From contig JAITOQ010000013.1 in the NCBI GenBank assembly GCA_031289865.1, positions 1-8,126 on the forward strand: a stretch of DNA of 8,126 nt. Reading direction: 5' to 3'. Below are positions 1 to 5,749 of this stretch, one piece after another; positions within the stretch are counted from its first letter, which is position 1, and the number at the start of each line of letters is the position of its first letter. Source of the DNA: Clostridiales bacterium. Lineage in GTDB: Bacteria > Bacillota > Clostridia > Christensenellales > JAISNN01. The notes below the pieces were generated by a model that saw nothing but the letters and a program-made list of their open reading frames with translations, ran no database searches and had not been told where the DNA came from. The translations under genes and the position numbers were made by a program.

Positions 1-99
1 CAAGAAAAAACACATATCCAAAACGCCTCAAAAGTGCGTTCAGCAAACGGCTTGCTTTCATTTATCCTTGCTCGCCTTGCTTCGGCTTTGTTGTTTTAA

Positions 100-136
100 C
101 TTGCAATTCGCATTATTACCTATTACTTATTACTTA
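100..136 (+). repeat. Heptamer arm and GCAATTCGCATTA repeat, copy upstream of TetR
   Basis: This AT-rich repeat reads TTGCAATTCGCATTA followed by ATTACCT/ATTACTT heptamers. A near-identical stretch lies at 1206-1247, and positions 100-123 recur inverted at 958-981 with 22 of 24 bases identical. It leads directly into the GTGAACGGGC element at 145. The preceding bases (1-99) show no gene, promoter or recognisable RNA. Confidence 0.8.
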
Positions 137-144
137 AAAAACCG

Positions 145-234
145 GTGAACGGGCTCTGCAGACAATCTTCCATCTCCATCGGTTGCGAATATGGATGCAA
201 CGTCGAGTTGCCGTCGAGTTGCCGTCACGTTGCA
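145..234 (+). repeat. Structured GTGAACGGGC element, copy 1 (expanded)
   Basis: This is the first of four copies (others at 1254-1323, 2837-2903 and 6329-6396) of an element that starts GTGAACGGGC, has GTTGCGA near its middle and ends in a short hairpin. The closing stem here is TGCAACG (196-202) with CGTTGCA (228-234). The hairpin is interrupted by an 11-bp sequence, GTCGAGTTGCC, present twice in tandem at 202-212 and 213-223, which is absent from the other copies. The first stem (AACGGGC) has no perfect partner in this copy. A GTG-initiated reading frame through it (145-381) has no ribosome binding site and is not considered coding. Confidence 0.7.
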
Positions 235-268
235 AAAAAAATTATACCTTTATACATTTTTTTTGCAA
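230..268. repeat. Perfect 13-bp AT-rich inverted repeat upstream of the TetR promoter
   Basis: TTGCAAAAAAAAT (230-242) pairs perfectly with ATTTTTTTTGCAA (256-268) across a 13-nt spacer. The right arm overlaps the palindrome TTTTGCAAAA (261-270) and ends 7 bp before the putative -35 box of the TetR gene. It could be a regulator-binding region, a cruciform-prone AT tract, or a by-product of the adjoining repeat element, whose hairpin shares its first bases. Confidence 0.55.
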
Positions 269-275
269 AACCCTA

Positions 276-304
276 TTTACAATTAGGAAAATATGTGATA
301 TACT
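276..304 (+). promoter_or_regulatory. Sigma-A-type promoter of the TetR gene
   Basis: A -35 box TTTACA (276-281) and a -10 box TATACT (299-304) are separated by exactly 17 bp. The expected transcription start, 6-8 bases after the -10 box, falls on or within a base or two of the ATG at 311, leaving no room for a ribosome binding site. An 8-bp palindrome ACTATAGT (302-309) overlaps the -10 box and start site and might serve autoregulation, but it is short. Confidence 0.65.
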
Positions 305-310
305 ATAGTT

Positions 311-892
311 ATGGAAATAACGGGAAGAAAAAAACAAGTAACTCATGCAAAGGTTTTACACACCGCAAAGGTTCTTTTTGAAAAGAAAGGAATCAATCAT
401 ACGACCATCGACGACATTGCGATAGGGTCGGGTCTTGCGCGTTCGACGTATTTTACACACTTTAATTCGTTGGACGAGCTTTACGCAGAGCTTGCGGAGC
501 GTGAAATCGCCGACCTCTTAGAAGTCGCGGAAACGAGCAGAAATGCCGGAAATCCCGACAAAGAGGTTTTACGCGGTATATTTTACCGCCTGATCGAGGA
601 TACGGCGAAGTATCCGAAAGCCTTTATCGAATTGTTGATAAGGGGGACCTTCTTTACCGACGGCAGCGGAGAAGAGTTTAAGGGGCTTATGAAGCTCGAA
701 GCGATCGTTACAAAAATTTTGGATACGACCGTATCGTTCAAAAATAAGACGCTTGGCAAAAAAGAGCTGTATGCGGTTTTGATAGGGCTTTATTTCGGTA
801 TGGTCTTTGTTTCGATCGCCCAAAAGGAAACGACCTTGGACACGGTGAAAATCAAAAGAGCGGTCGATAAGCAAATCGAACTGCTGTTTTAG
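311..892 (+). CDS. TetR/AcrR-family transcriptional regulator
   Basis: A 193-residue protein of typical TetR length. Residues about 9-55 form the N-terminal DNA-binding domain: a first helix with AKVLFEKKGINHTTI, then DDIAIGSGLARSTYFTHF as the helix-turn-helix, followed by the usual NSLDELYAEL helix. The rest is a helical ligand-binding and dimerisation domain with no recognisable specificity. TetR proteins are usually dimeric repressors released by a small molecule, often controlling themselves and neighbouring genes. The metabolic genes downstream on the same strand are the obvious candidate targets, which is inference. The ATG at 311 has no Shine-Dalgarno sequence and sits at the expected transcription start, so the message may be leaderless. 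No good alternative start keeps the DNA-binding domain complete. A hairpin follows the stop codon. Confidence 0.93.
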   Translation: MEITGRKKQVTHAKVLHTAKVLFEKKGINHTTIDDIAIGSGLARSTYFTHFNSLDELYAELAEREIADLLEVAETSRNAGNPDKEVLRGIFYRLIEDTAKYPKAFIELLIRGTFFTDGSGEEFKGLMKLEAIVTKILDTTVSFKNKTLGKKELYAVLIGLYFGMVFVSIAQKETTLDTVKIKRAVDKQIELLF

Positions 893-895
893 CCG

Positions 896-950
896 CACCA
901 CGTACAAAATCGTTTTTTGACAAACCCCTCAATGAGGGGCTTTCGTGGTG
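896..950 (+). terminator. Nested hairpin, probable terminator after the TetR gene
   Basis: An inner hairpin CCCCTC (925-930), loop AAT, GAGGGG (934-939) is followed by CTTTCG. An outer stem CACCACG (896-902) with CGTGGTG (944-950) encloses it and is followed by TAGTTTTATA. The U-tract is weak after both stems, so efficiency is uncertain, but the position directly after the stop codon fits a terminator. Confidence 0.55.
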
Positions 951-957
951 TAGTTTT

Positions 958-981
958 ATAAGTAATAATGTGAATTGCAAG
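958..981 (-). repeat. Inverted copy of the arm repeat
   Basis: Reverse-complemented, this matches 100-123 at 22 of 24 positions and also resembles 1212-1235. It therefore forms inverted pairs on both sides: with 100-123 it brackets the TetR gene, and with 1212-1247 it brackets the structured spacer before the aminotransferase. Confidence 0.75.
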
Positions 982-1010
982 CACTCCCCCGCGCTAAGCC
1001 GCTCTTTTTT

Positions 1011-1087
1011 GCTATTTTTCGCGAAACCTCCCTTGATAAGAAACCTTTATCTTCGGTCAGTTTCGCAAAAAATATCTAAAAAATAGC
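1011..1087. other. Nested three-stem palindrome in the TetR-aminotransferase spacer
   Basis: Three stems nest inside each other: GCTATTTTT (1011-1019) with AAAAATAGC (1079-1087), GCGAAAC (1021-1027) with GTTTCGC (1060-1066), and GATAA (1035-1039) with TTATC (1047-1051). The arrangement could be a structured leader RNA, an attenuator or a cruciform. No known riboswitch or T-box signature is visible. A TATAAT at 1101-1106 lies just downstream but has no matching -35 box, so no promoter for the aminotransferase can be assigned with confidence. Confidence 0.5.
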
Positions 1088-1163
1088 CGTCTTATCGCTG
1101 TATAATAACTTGAAAGTAGTTTAATATATAGTTCTATCCGTATTGTGAGAGAAAACCGATATC

Positions 1164-1196
1164 GAAAACAAAAGATTTTAATAAAATTTTGTTTTC
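1164..1196. repeat. AT-rich inverted repeat before the aminotransferase
   Basis: GAAAACAAAA (1164-1173) pairs perfectly with TTTTGTTTTC (1187-1196), and inside this TTTT (1176-1179) pairs with AAAA (1183-1186) after a two-base bulge. It could be an operator or an AT-rich hairpin. The adjoining GTTTTCAAAAC (1191-1201) is a separate short palindrome that loosely resembles TTTTGCAAAA at 261-270 near the TetR promoter. Confidence 0.5.
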
Positions 1197-1205
1197 AAAA
1201 CGTAG

Positions 1206-1247
1206 TTTTAACTTGCAATTCGCATTAACTTATTACCTATTACTTAA
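1206..1247 (+). repeat. Heptamer arm repeat, copy upstream of the aminotransferase
   Basis: A second copy of the TTAACTTGCAATTCGCATTA plus TTACCTATTACTTA arm seen at 96-136. As in the first copy, it is followed within a few bases by GTGAACGGGC, so arm and structured element travel together here. Confidence 0.8.
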
Positions 1248-1253
1248 CAACAA

Positions 1254-1323
1254 GTGAACGGGCACTTAAAAAAACTTTTCCCACTTTCGCCCGTTGCGAA
1301 GGTGGATGCAACGTCACGTTGCA
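1254..1323 (+). repeat. Structured GTGAACGGGC element, copy 2
   Basis: The first stem AACGGGC (1257-1263) pairs perfectly with GCCCGTT (1289-1295) over a 25-nt loop. The second hairpin TGCAACGT (1307-1314), loop C, ACGTTGCA (1316-1323) ends exactly where the ribosome binding site of the aminotransferase begins. It is therefore placed to affect translation initiation or transcript stability of the downstream gene, which is inference. Confidence 0.75.
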
Positions 1324-1329
1324 AAGGAG
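1323..1329 (+). promoter_or_regulatory. Ribosome binding site deciding the aminotransferase start
   Basis: AAAGGAG lies 8 bases before the ATG at 1338. It shows that the in-frame GTG at 1254, inside the repeat, is not the start. The first base of the site is the last paired base of the preceding hairpin. Confidence 0.85.
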
Positions 1330-1337
1330 CAACTAAC

Positions 1338-2837
1338 ATGAGTAACGGTTATTCTATCAGTAAATGGGACAGTGCGGCGGAGATCAATGCCGACCTCCTA
1401 AACCTTACGAGCCAACCTATTTGGTGCGTATCGGACGAGTATTTAAAGGAAATCCTCGACAACTATTACGGAAAAAAATGCGTAAAATCCAAAGCCCTTT
1501 ATGACGAGGCAAAGCAGTATATTCCAAACGGCGTACAACACAACCTCGCCTTTAACTCTCCGTTTCCGCTCTGCTTTGAAAAAGCCGTCGGCGCGTATCT
1601 ATACGACGCGGACGGAAACAGATATCTCGACTTTTTGCAAGCGGGCGGCCCGACTATACTCGGCTCAAACTATCCGATTGTTCGCGCAGAGGTCGAAAAG
1701 CTGTTAAATTCTTGCGGCCCCGTCACGGGTCTGTTTCACGAAGCGGAGCTTTTGCTTGCGCGTGAAATCAATAAGCATATGCCCGCGGTGGAAATGTTCC
1801 GAATGCTCGGTTCGGGGACGGAAGCCGTCATGGGCGCGGTGCGTGCGGCGCGGCTCTATACCAAAAAGAAAAACGTCGTCAAGGTCGGCGGCTCGTATCA
1901 CGGGTGGTCGGATCATATGGTGTTCGGACAAAAAGTGCCCGGCTCCGGACGGCTTGAATCCCACGGAATCCCCGGAAGAACTACCTCGCTCACGCGTGAG
2001 GTTTCGCCGAACGATCTCAAAAAGTTGGAGCATTGCTTGATGTTTAATAAGCTCCGCGGCGGCACGGCTTGCGTAATCCTTGAGCCGGTGGGACCGGAGA
2101 GCGGAACGCGTCCGATAGATTTTGACTATAATAAAGGGGTTCGCGAATTGTGCGACAAATACAAATGCCTCTTGATCTTTGACGAGGTAGTCACGGGCTT
2201 TAGATTGGGATTGGGCGGCGCGCAAGGCTACTTCGGCGTAAAACCGGACCTCACGATATTCGGAAAAATCATCGCGGGCGGTTATCCCGCGGCGGGCGGC
2301 ATAGGCGGCTCGCGTGAAATCATAAACAACACCCTCGCGGCGGGCTTGCAGAGCGGGAGCAAAAAAGCGTATATCGGCGGCACGCTCGCCGCAAATCCGC
2401 TGTCCTCTCTCGCGGGCTACTATACTATAAAAGAAATCGAGAGAACCAACGCTTGTGAAAAAGCGGGTATAGCCGGCGATAAGCTGACCGCGGGAATCAA
2501 AGCGTTGATTAAAAAGTACGAACTGCCGTTCGTTTGCTTTAATCAAGGCTCGATTGTCCATCTCGAATGCTCGGGAGCCATGGCTTTTGACGTTTCGTCG
2601 CCGGTTAAGATCGCTTCGCTGTTGAAACTCTTGAAACAAAAGGACAACGTGATGCGGCGTAAGGTAGCTATGGAAAGAATGGGCGCGGCATATATGGCAA
2701 ACGGTATCGTTACACTCGCGGGTAGCCGTCTCTATACCTCGATGGCGGATACCGACGAAGTGGTCGCGGAGGCTCTTGCCAAATTTGAAAACGTCTTTAA
2801 GCATGTGGTAAAGGGAATCAATATAGAAGAGAAATAG
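1338..2837 (+). CDS. Class-III PLP aminotransferase, glutamate-1-semialdehyde aminomutase-like
   Basis: A 499-residue fold-type I PLP enzyme closest in pattern to the HemL family. Visible landmarks are the phosphate-binding GSGTEA (158-163), Tyr187-His188 of the SYHG loop over the cofactor, Asp282 of FDEVVTGFR, which contacts the pyridine nitrogen, and Lys310 of FGKIIAGG, the Schiff-base lysine. The Asp-Lys spacing of 28 matches HemL. Ordinary HemL is about 430 residues. This protein has an N-terminal extension of about 45 residues before the family's usual opening (KALYDEAKQYIPNGV). Nothing else from haem synthesis is nearby. The sugar kinase and aldolase genes downstream suggest it transaminates or isomerises an amino-sugar or amino-aldehyde intermediate in a catabolic route, which is inference. 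The start is set by AAAGGAG at 1323. The gene ends directly in a repeat hairpin. Confidence 0.9.
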   Translation: MSNGYSISKWDSAAEINADLLNLTSQPIWCVSDEYLKEILDNYYGKKCVKSKALYDEAKQYIPNGVQHNLAFNSPFPLCFEKAVGAYLYDADGNRYLDFLQAGGPTILGSNYPIVRAEVEKLLNSCGPVTGLFHEAELLLAREINKHMPAVEMFRMLGSGTEAVMGAVRAARLYTKKKNVVKVGGSYHGWSDHMVFGQKVPGSGRLESHGIPGRTTSLTREVSPNDLKKLEHCLMFNKLRGGTACVILEPVGPESGTRPIDFDYNKGVRELCDKYKCLLIFDEVVTGFRLGLGGAQGYFGVKPDLTIFGKIIAGGYPAAGGIGGSREIINNTLAAGLQSGSKKAYIGGTLAANPLSSLAGYYTIKEIERTNACEKAGIAGDKLTAGIKALIKKYELPFVCFNQGSIVHLECSGAMAFDVSSPVKIASLLKLLKQKDNVMRRKVAMERMGAAYMANGIVTLAGSRLYTSMADTDEVVAEALAKFENVFKHVVKGINIEEK

Positions 2838-2903
2838 AAGCGTGACGCTTCACCCGTCATCGCAACCAGCAATGCGGAATGAATTGCATAAGAGCCCGTT
2901 CAC
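2837..2903 (-). repeat. Structured GTGAACGGGC element, copy 3 (inverted)
   Basis: Read on the minus strand this begins GTGAACGGGC (2903-2894), contains GGTTGCGA and ends in the hairpin GAAGCGT, loop C, ACGCTTC. On the plus strand that hairpin occupies 2837-2851 and uses the last base of the aminotransferase stop codon. The second-stem sequence differs from copies 1 and 2, yet pairing is kept. At its other end it joins a heptamer arm through a T-rich linker. Confidence 0.7.
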
Positions 2904-2913
2904 CGATTTTTTA

Positions 2914-3101
2914 ATGCAGAATGCAGAATGCAGAATGCAGAATGCAAAATGCAGAATTGCGGATAATGAGAGAGGGGATTCGGAGAAATCGTTTGAGATT
3001 CTTCGCATGCGCTCAGAATGACAACGGGCTTTCTTTTATTCAGTTATCGTGCATTGTGCATCAAATAAAAATCCTCCATTCTGCATTTTGCATTCTGCAT
3101 T
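2914..3101. repeat. Composite repeat A: ATGCARA arms around a conserved core
   Basis: Six tandem heptamers ATGCAGA/ATGCAAA run from 2914 to 2955, and three to four inverted heptamers close the element at 3074-3101. Between them lies a core (about 2961-3023) with GATTCGGAGAAATCGTTT, GATTCTTCGC and GCTCAGAATGACA. The same core occurs at 4733-4797 (inverted) and 5574-5636. The element fills the whole spacer between aminotransferase and kinase. A reading frame through the heptamers (protein beginning MQNAECRMQNAE) is repeat translation, not a gene. Confidence 0.85.
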
Positions 3102-3145
3102 AAAAGAGCATTCGTAAATTTTGTATTAAAAAAACGGGAGCAACT

Positions 3146-4669
3146 ATGGATAAATACATCATCGCCCACGATATGGGTACAAGCTCCGACAAGGCGGTTT
3201 TGATCGATTTTAACGGAAAGATCGTCGCCTCTCAAAAAGAGGATTATCCGACCTATTATCCGTATCCGTCTTGGGTGGAGCAGGTTCCGTCCGACTATTG
3301 GAATGCGGTTTGCAAGGCGTCAAAGATTTTGGTGGAAAAAACGGGGATTGCCCCCGCGTCCGTCATGGGCGTGATTTTTTCCACACAGTCTATGGGGCTT
3401 ATTCCGATGGACGAAAAAGGCAATACCCTCTACAACAATATTACATGGGTGGACGGCCGTGCCGAAAAGCAAGCCCAAAGCCTCATGAAAAAATTGGGCG
3501 GGAAAAAGATTTTTTCCCTCGTTTCGGGTACGCCTATCATGGGCAAGGACGTCATTGCAAAAATCCGTTGGCTAAAGGACGAACGCCCCGACGTGTACAA
3601 TCACACGCGCTGGTTCGTGGACGTCAACGGCTATTTAAAGTATAAATGTACGGGAAAAATCGTCGCGGAGCTGTCGGGCGCGTCCTCGTACGGACTCGAT
3701 CTCAAAAAAAAGACGTGGATGTCCGCGCTGAAATTGGTCGGGACGGATATGAACCGCTTGCCGCCGCTTGTGAAAAGCACGGATATCGTGGGAGGATTGC
3801 TCCCGGAAGCGGCTGAGGCAATGGGCCTAAAGCCAGAAACTCCCGTATTCGGCGGCTCCGACGACGTACAGAGCGCGGCAATCGGGTCGGGTATGAACGG
3901 CGACGGAGATATACATATCTACTTAGGTACGTCCGCGTGGGTATGCGCATCGTCGCGTGATAAGACAAAGTTTAAGCACGGCGCGGCGGCGATACAGAGC
4001 GCGGACCCGTTGATGAATCTCATCGTGGGACTCACGGAGGCGGCGGGGTCAAATATCGAATGGCTCATCGAACAGTTTTTTAAGCATGAGCGCGACGAGT
4101 ACGGCGAGGGGATCTATGCGTACATGGACAAGATTATCGAAACTGTCCCCGCGGGATCCGACTATCTCATTTGTACGCCGTGGATGCTCGGAGAGCGTTG
4201 TCCCGTAAGCTCGACGACGACGCGTGCGACCCTATACAATATAAATCCCGAACATACGCGTCACCATTTGATGCGCGCCGTATACGAGGGAATAGCTTAC
4301 AATTTGAGGTGGATTCTCGAAAATCTTGAAAAGGATTACGGCTTTAAGTCGGAGCATTTTAGGATAATCGGCGGCGGCGCGCTCGACAAAGCGTGGATGC
4401 AGATTATCGCGGATATCACGGGCAAGGAGTTTTCCGTAATTGAAAATCCGCGTAACGCGGGCGCGTTGGGAGCGGCAATCACCGCGCTCATAGGTCTAAA
4501 AGAAATATCGGGCTTTGACGCGGCGCGTGACTATGTCACCGTCGCCGAAACCTATAGACCCGACAGAAAAAATAAAGAGCTTTACGAAAAACTCTTTCAA
4601 AGTTATCAAAATATCTACAGCGGATTGGAAAAGGCGTATCGCGGGATAAACTCGGATCGTTTTGTTTAA
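3146..4669 (+). CDS. FGGY-family carbohydrate kinase (xylulokinase-like)
   Basis: A 507-residue cytoplasmic kinase of normal FGGY length that transfers phosphate from ATP to a sugar or sugar-like hydroxyl. The N-terminal actin-like lobe opens with Asp9-x-Gly-Thr-Ser-Ser. QSMG (81-84) and WVDGR (101-105) match the substrate-side loop of xylulokinases (QMHG, WNDxR) but with changed residues. GGSDD (236-240) carries the likely catalytic base Asp239, where XylB has GGGDN. GGGALDKAWMQIIADI (from 409) is the C-terminal family signature. The altered substrate loop and the unusual DDVQSAAIG after the catalytic Asp mean the substrate should not be assumed to be xylulose; other FGGY substrates such as ribulose, erythritol or deoxyketoses remain possible. 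A GGGAG site lies 5 bases before the ATG. The TAA stop is the first three bases of a tandem heptamer repeat. Confidence 0.92.
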   Translation: MDKYIIAHDMGTSSDKAVLIDFNGKIVASQKEDYPTYYPYPSWVEQVPSDYWNAVCKASKILVEKTGIAPASVMGVIFSTQSMGLIPMDEKGNTLYNNITWVDGRAEKQAQSLMKKLGGKKIFSLVSGTPIMGKDVIAKIRWLKDERPDVYNHTRWFVDVNGYLKYKCTGKIVAELSGASSYGLDLKKKTWMSALKLVGTDMNRLPPLVKSTDIVGGLLPEAAEAMGLKPETPVFGGSDDVQSAAIGSGMNGDGDIHIYLGTSAWVCASSRDKTKFKHGAAAIQSADPLMNLIVGLTEAAGSNIEWLIEQFFKHERDEYGEGIYAYMDKIIETVPAGSDYLICTPWMLGERCPVSSTTTRATLYNINPEHTRHHLMRAVYEGIAYNLRWILENLEKDYGFKSEHFRIIGGGALDKAWMQIIADITGKEFSVIENPRNAGALGAAITALIGLKEISGFDAARDYVTVAETYRPDRKNKELYEKLFQSYQNIYSGLEKAYRGINSDRFV

Positions 4670-4829
4670 GTAATAAGTAATAAGTAAGGTGTCGCTACGC
4701 TCCAATAAAAAGCAGATGCCATAAAAAAGCCGGTTGTCATTCTGAGCGAAAGCGAAGAATCTAAAACGATTTCTCCGAATTTCATTCTCTTATTATCATT
4801 ACTTATTACCTATTACTTATTACTTAAAA
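4667..4829. repeat. Composite repeat B: TAAGTAA arms around the conserved core
   Basis: Three perfect TAAGTAA heptamers (4667-4687), the first including the kinase stop codon, are matched by inverted ATTACTT/ATTACCT heptamers at about 4799-4827. The core (4733-4797) is the reverse complement of the cores in repeats A and C, with GTCATTCTGAG, GCGAAGAATC and CGATTTCTCCGAAT. The same core is thus carried between arms of a different heptamer sequence. Confidence 0.85.
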
Positions 4830-4833
4830 ATCT

Positions 4834-4848
4834 GCGGTTCTATACCGC
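4834..4848 (+). promoter_or_regulatory. Small hairpin before the ribosome binding site of the aldolase-fold gene
   Basis: GCGGT (4834-4838) pairs with ACCGC (4844-4848) over a 5-nt loop. AAAGGAG (4852-4858) follows at once, 8 bases before the ATG at 4867. It may only space the ribosome binding site from the repeat, or tune access to it. Confidence 0.35.
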
Positions 4849-4866
4849 GCAAAAGGAGAAAATACT

Positions 4867-5472
4867 ATGCTTTCGGAAATCAATGAAACACTATCGTTTT
4901 TGTCCTCATTGTCCTTGACGGACGGGGGGATAAATATCAGCGTAAAAAAGGGCGCGGACGAATATGTCATGACCTCGCCGAGCGCGGATTATCAAGAGTT
5001 AAAAGACGGCGATCTTGAGTGCTTGCCGATTGTGATTCCTACGGGTAACGGTGCGGGCGAGAGCGAATATACGCGGCTCTATCGCGCCGTTTATGCGGGA
5101 GATCCGACCGTGGGCGCGGTGATTATTGCGGCGACGCCGTATCTCACAAAGCTGTCCGAACGCGGTACGGCGATACCGCCGATTTTGGACGATTTTGCTC
5201 AAATCATAGGACCGTCGATGCGCGTCGCGTGGGAGACGGATCAAGTGATTACCGCACTCAAAAAGCGCAACGGTTGTATGATAAAGGGGCGCGGCGCGCT
5301 CGTCACGGGACGAAACCTCACGGAGGCTGCGACCGCTCTCTTAGTCGCGGAAAAGACCGCAAAAACCTATATTCTCGCGCAAAGAATCGGGAAGCCGATT
5401 GCCTTGCCGTATTGGGAAGCGGTGTTGATGAATTTTATCTATAAGAAAAAATATCGTAAAACGCTTCAATAA
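4867..5472 (+). CDS. Class II aldolase/adducin-fold protein lacking the metal ligands
   Basis: A 201-residue relative of the intact aldolase encoded next. The two share the scaffold: GINISV (21-26) for GTWGNISV, MTSPSADY (35-42) for VTPSGRDY, SE (66-67) for the catalytic Ser-Glu, VGAVI (82-86), and NGC (135-137). At the three positions that bind divalent metal the His residues are gone: His-Thr-His has become Ile87-Ala88-Ala89, and the third His is Arg142. The glycine-rich TWGN loop is also changed to DGGIN. Class II aldolases need this metal, so classical aldol cleavage is not expected. Eukaryotic adducin is a known precedent for a non-catalytic member. It may bind the same ligand, form mixed oligomers with its neighbour, or have a new chemistry. 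The reading frame is intact, has a strong ribosome binding site and contains no stop, so it does not look like decay. Confidence 0.85.
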   Translation: MLSEINETLSFLSSLSLTDGGINISVKKGADEYVMTSPSADYQELKDGDLECLPIVIPTGNGAGESEYTRLYRAVYAGDPTVGAVIIAATPYLTKLSERGTAIPPILDDFAQIIGPSMRVAWETDQVITALKKRNGCMIKGRGALVTGRNLTEAATALLVAEKTAKTYILAQRIGKPIALPYWEAVLMNFIYKKKYRKTLQ

Positions 5473-5712
5473 TGCAGAATGCAGAATGCAAAATGCAGAA
5501 TGCAAAATGCAGAATGCAAAATGCAGAATGCAAAATGCAAAATGCAGAATGCAGAATGCAAAATGCAGAGTTGCGGATAATTAGAGATGTGATTCGGAGA
5601 TATCGTTTTGGATTCTTCGCAAGCTCAGAATGACACCTGCTTTTGTGACACCGGATAACGCTTATTTTTTTAATCTGCAATTCTGCATTCTGCATTTTGC
5701 ATTCTGAATTAA
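5472..5712. repeat. Composite repeat C: fourteen ATGCARA heptamers and the core
   Basis: Fourteen uninterrupted ATGCAGA/ATGCAAA heptamers run from 5472 to 5569. The first base of the array is the last base of the preceding stop codon. The core follows at about 5574-5636 in the same orientation as repeat A. Four to five inverted, partly degenerate heptamers close it at about 5674-5711. The left array is more than twice as long as in repeat A, showing copy-number change. The reading frame through it on the minus strand (5435-5695) is repeat translation. Confidence 0.87.
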
Positions 5713-5749
5713 AAAGGCATTTATATTTTTATAAAAAGGAGTTTCGTAT

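Noticed and set aside
145..381. Reading frame of 78 codons overlapping the start of the TetR gene
   Set aside because: It starts in the same repeat GTG, has no ribosome binding site, and overlaps the TetR gene in another frame.
1101..1106. TATAAT as the promoter of the aminotransferase operon
   Set aside because: The region 16-18 bp upstream is A-rich with no -35 resemblance, and TG is not in the extended -10 position; too weak to annotate as a promoter.
1254..1337. In-frame GTG start giving the aminotransferase 28 extra residues
   Set aside because: The GTG belongs to the repeated GTGAACGGGC element, which also occurs at non-coding sites, while the ATG at 1338 has AAAGGAG at ideal spacing.
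1704..2804. Long minus-strand open frame (366 codons) opposite the aminotransferase
   Set aside because: It is a shadow of a strongly supported gene, rich in Arg, His and Ser without any domain pattern.
2914..2955. CRISPR array
   Set aside because: The repeats are contiguous 7-mers without spacers, and no cas genes are present.
2921..3103. Reading frame of 60 codons (MQNAECRMQNAE...) between aminotransferase and kinase genes
   Set aside because: It is the translation of the heptamer array, core and inverted heptamers; it has no ribosome binding site, and the same repeat elsewhere gives similar peptides in other frames.
5435..5695. Minus-strand reading frame of 86 codons with repeated FCILHSA
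   Set aside because: A heptamer array has no stop in some frames, so an open frame is expected; it overlaps a well-supported gene and has no start signals.
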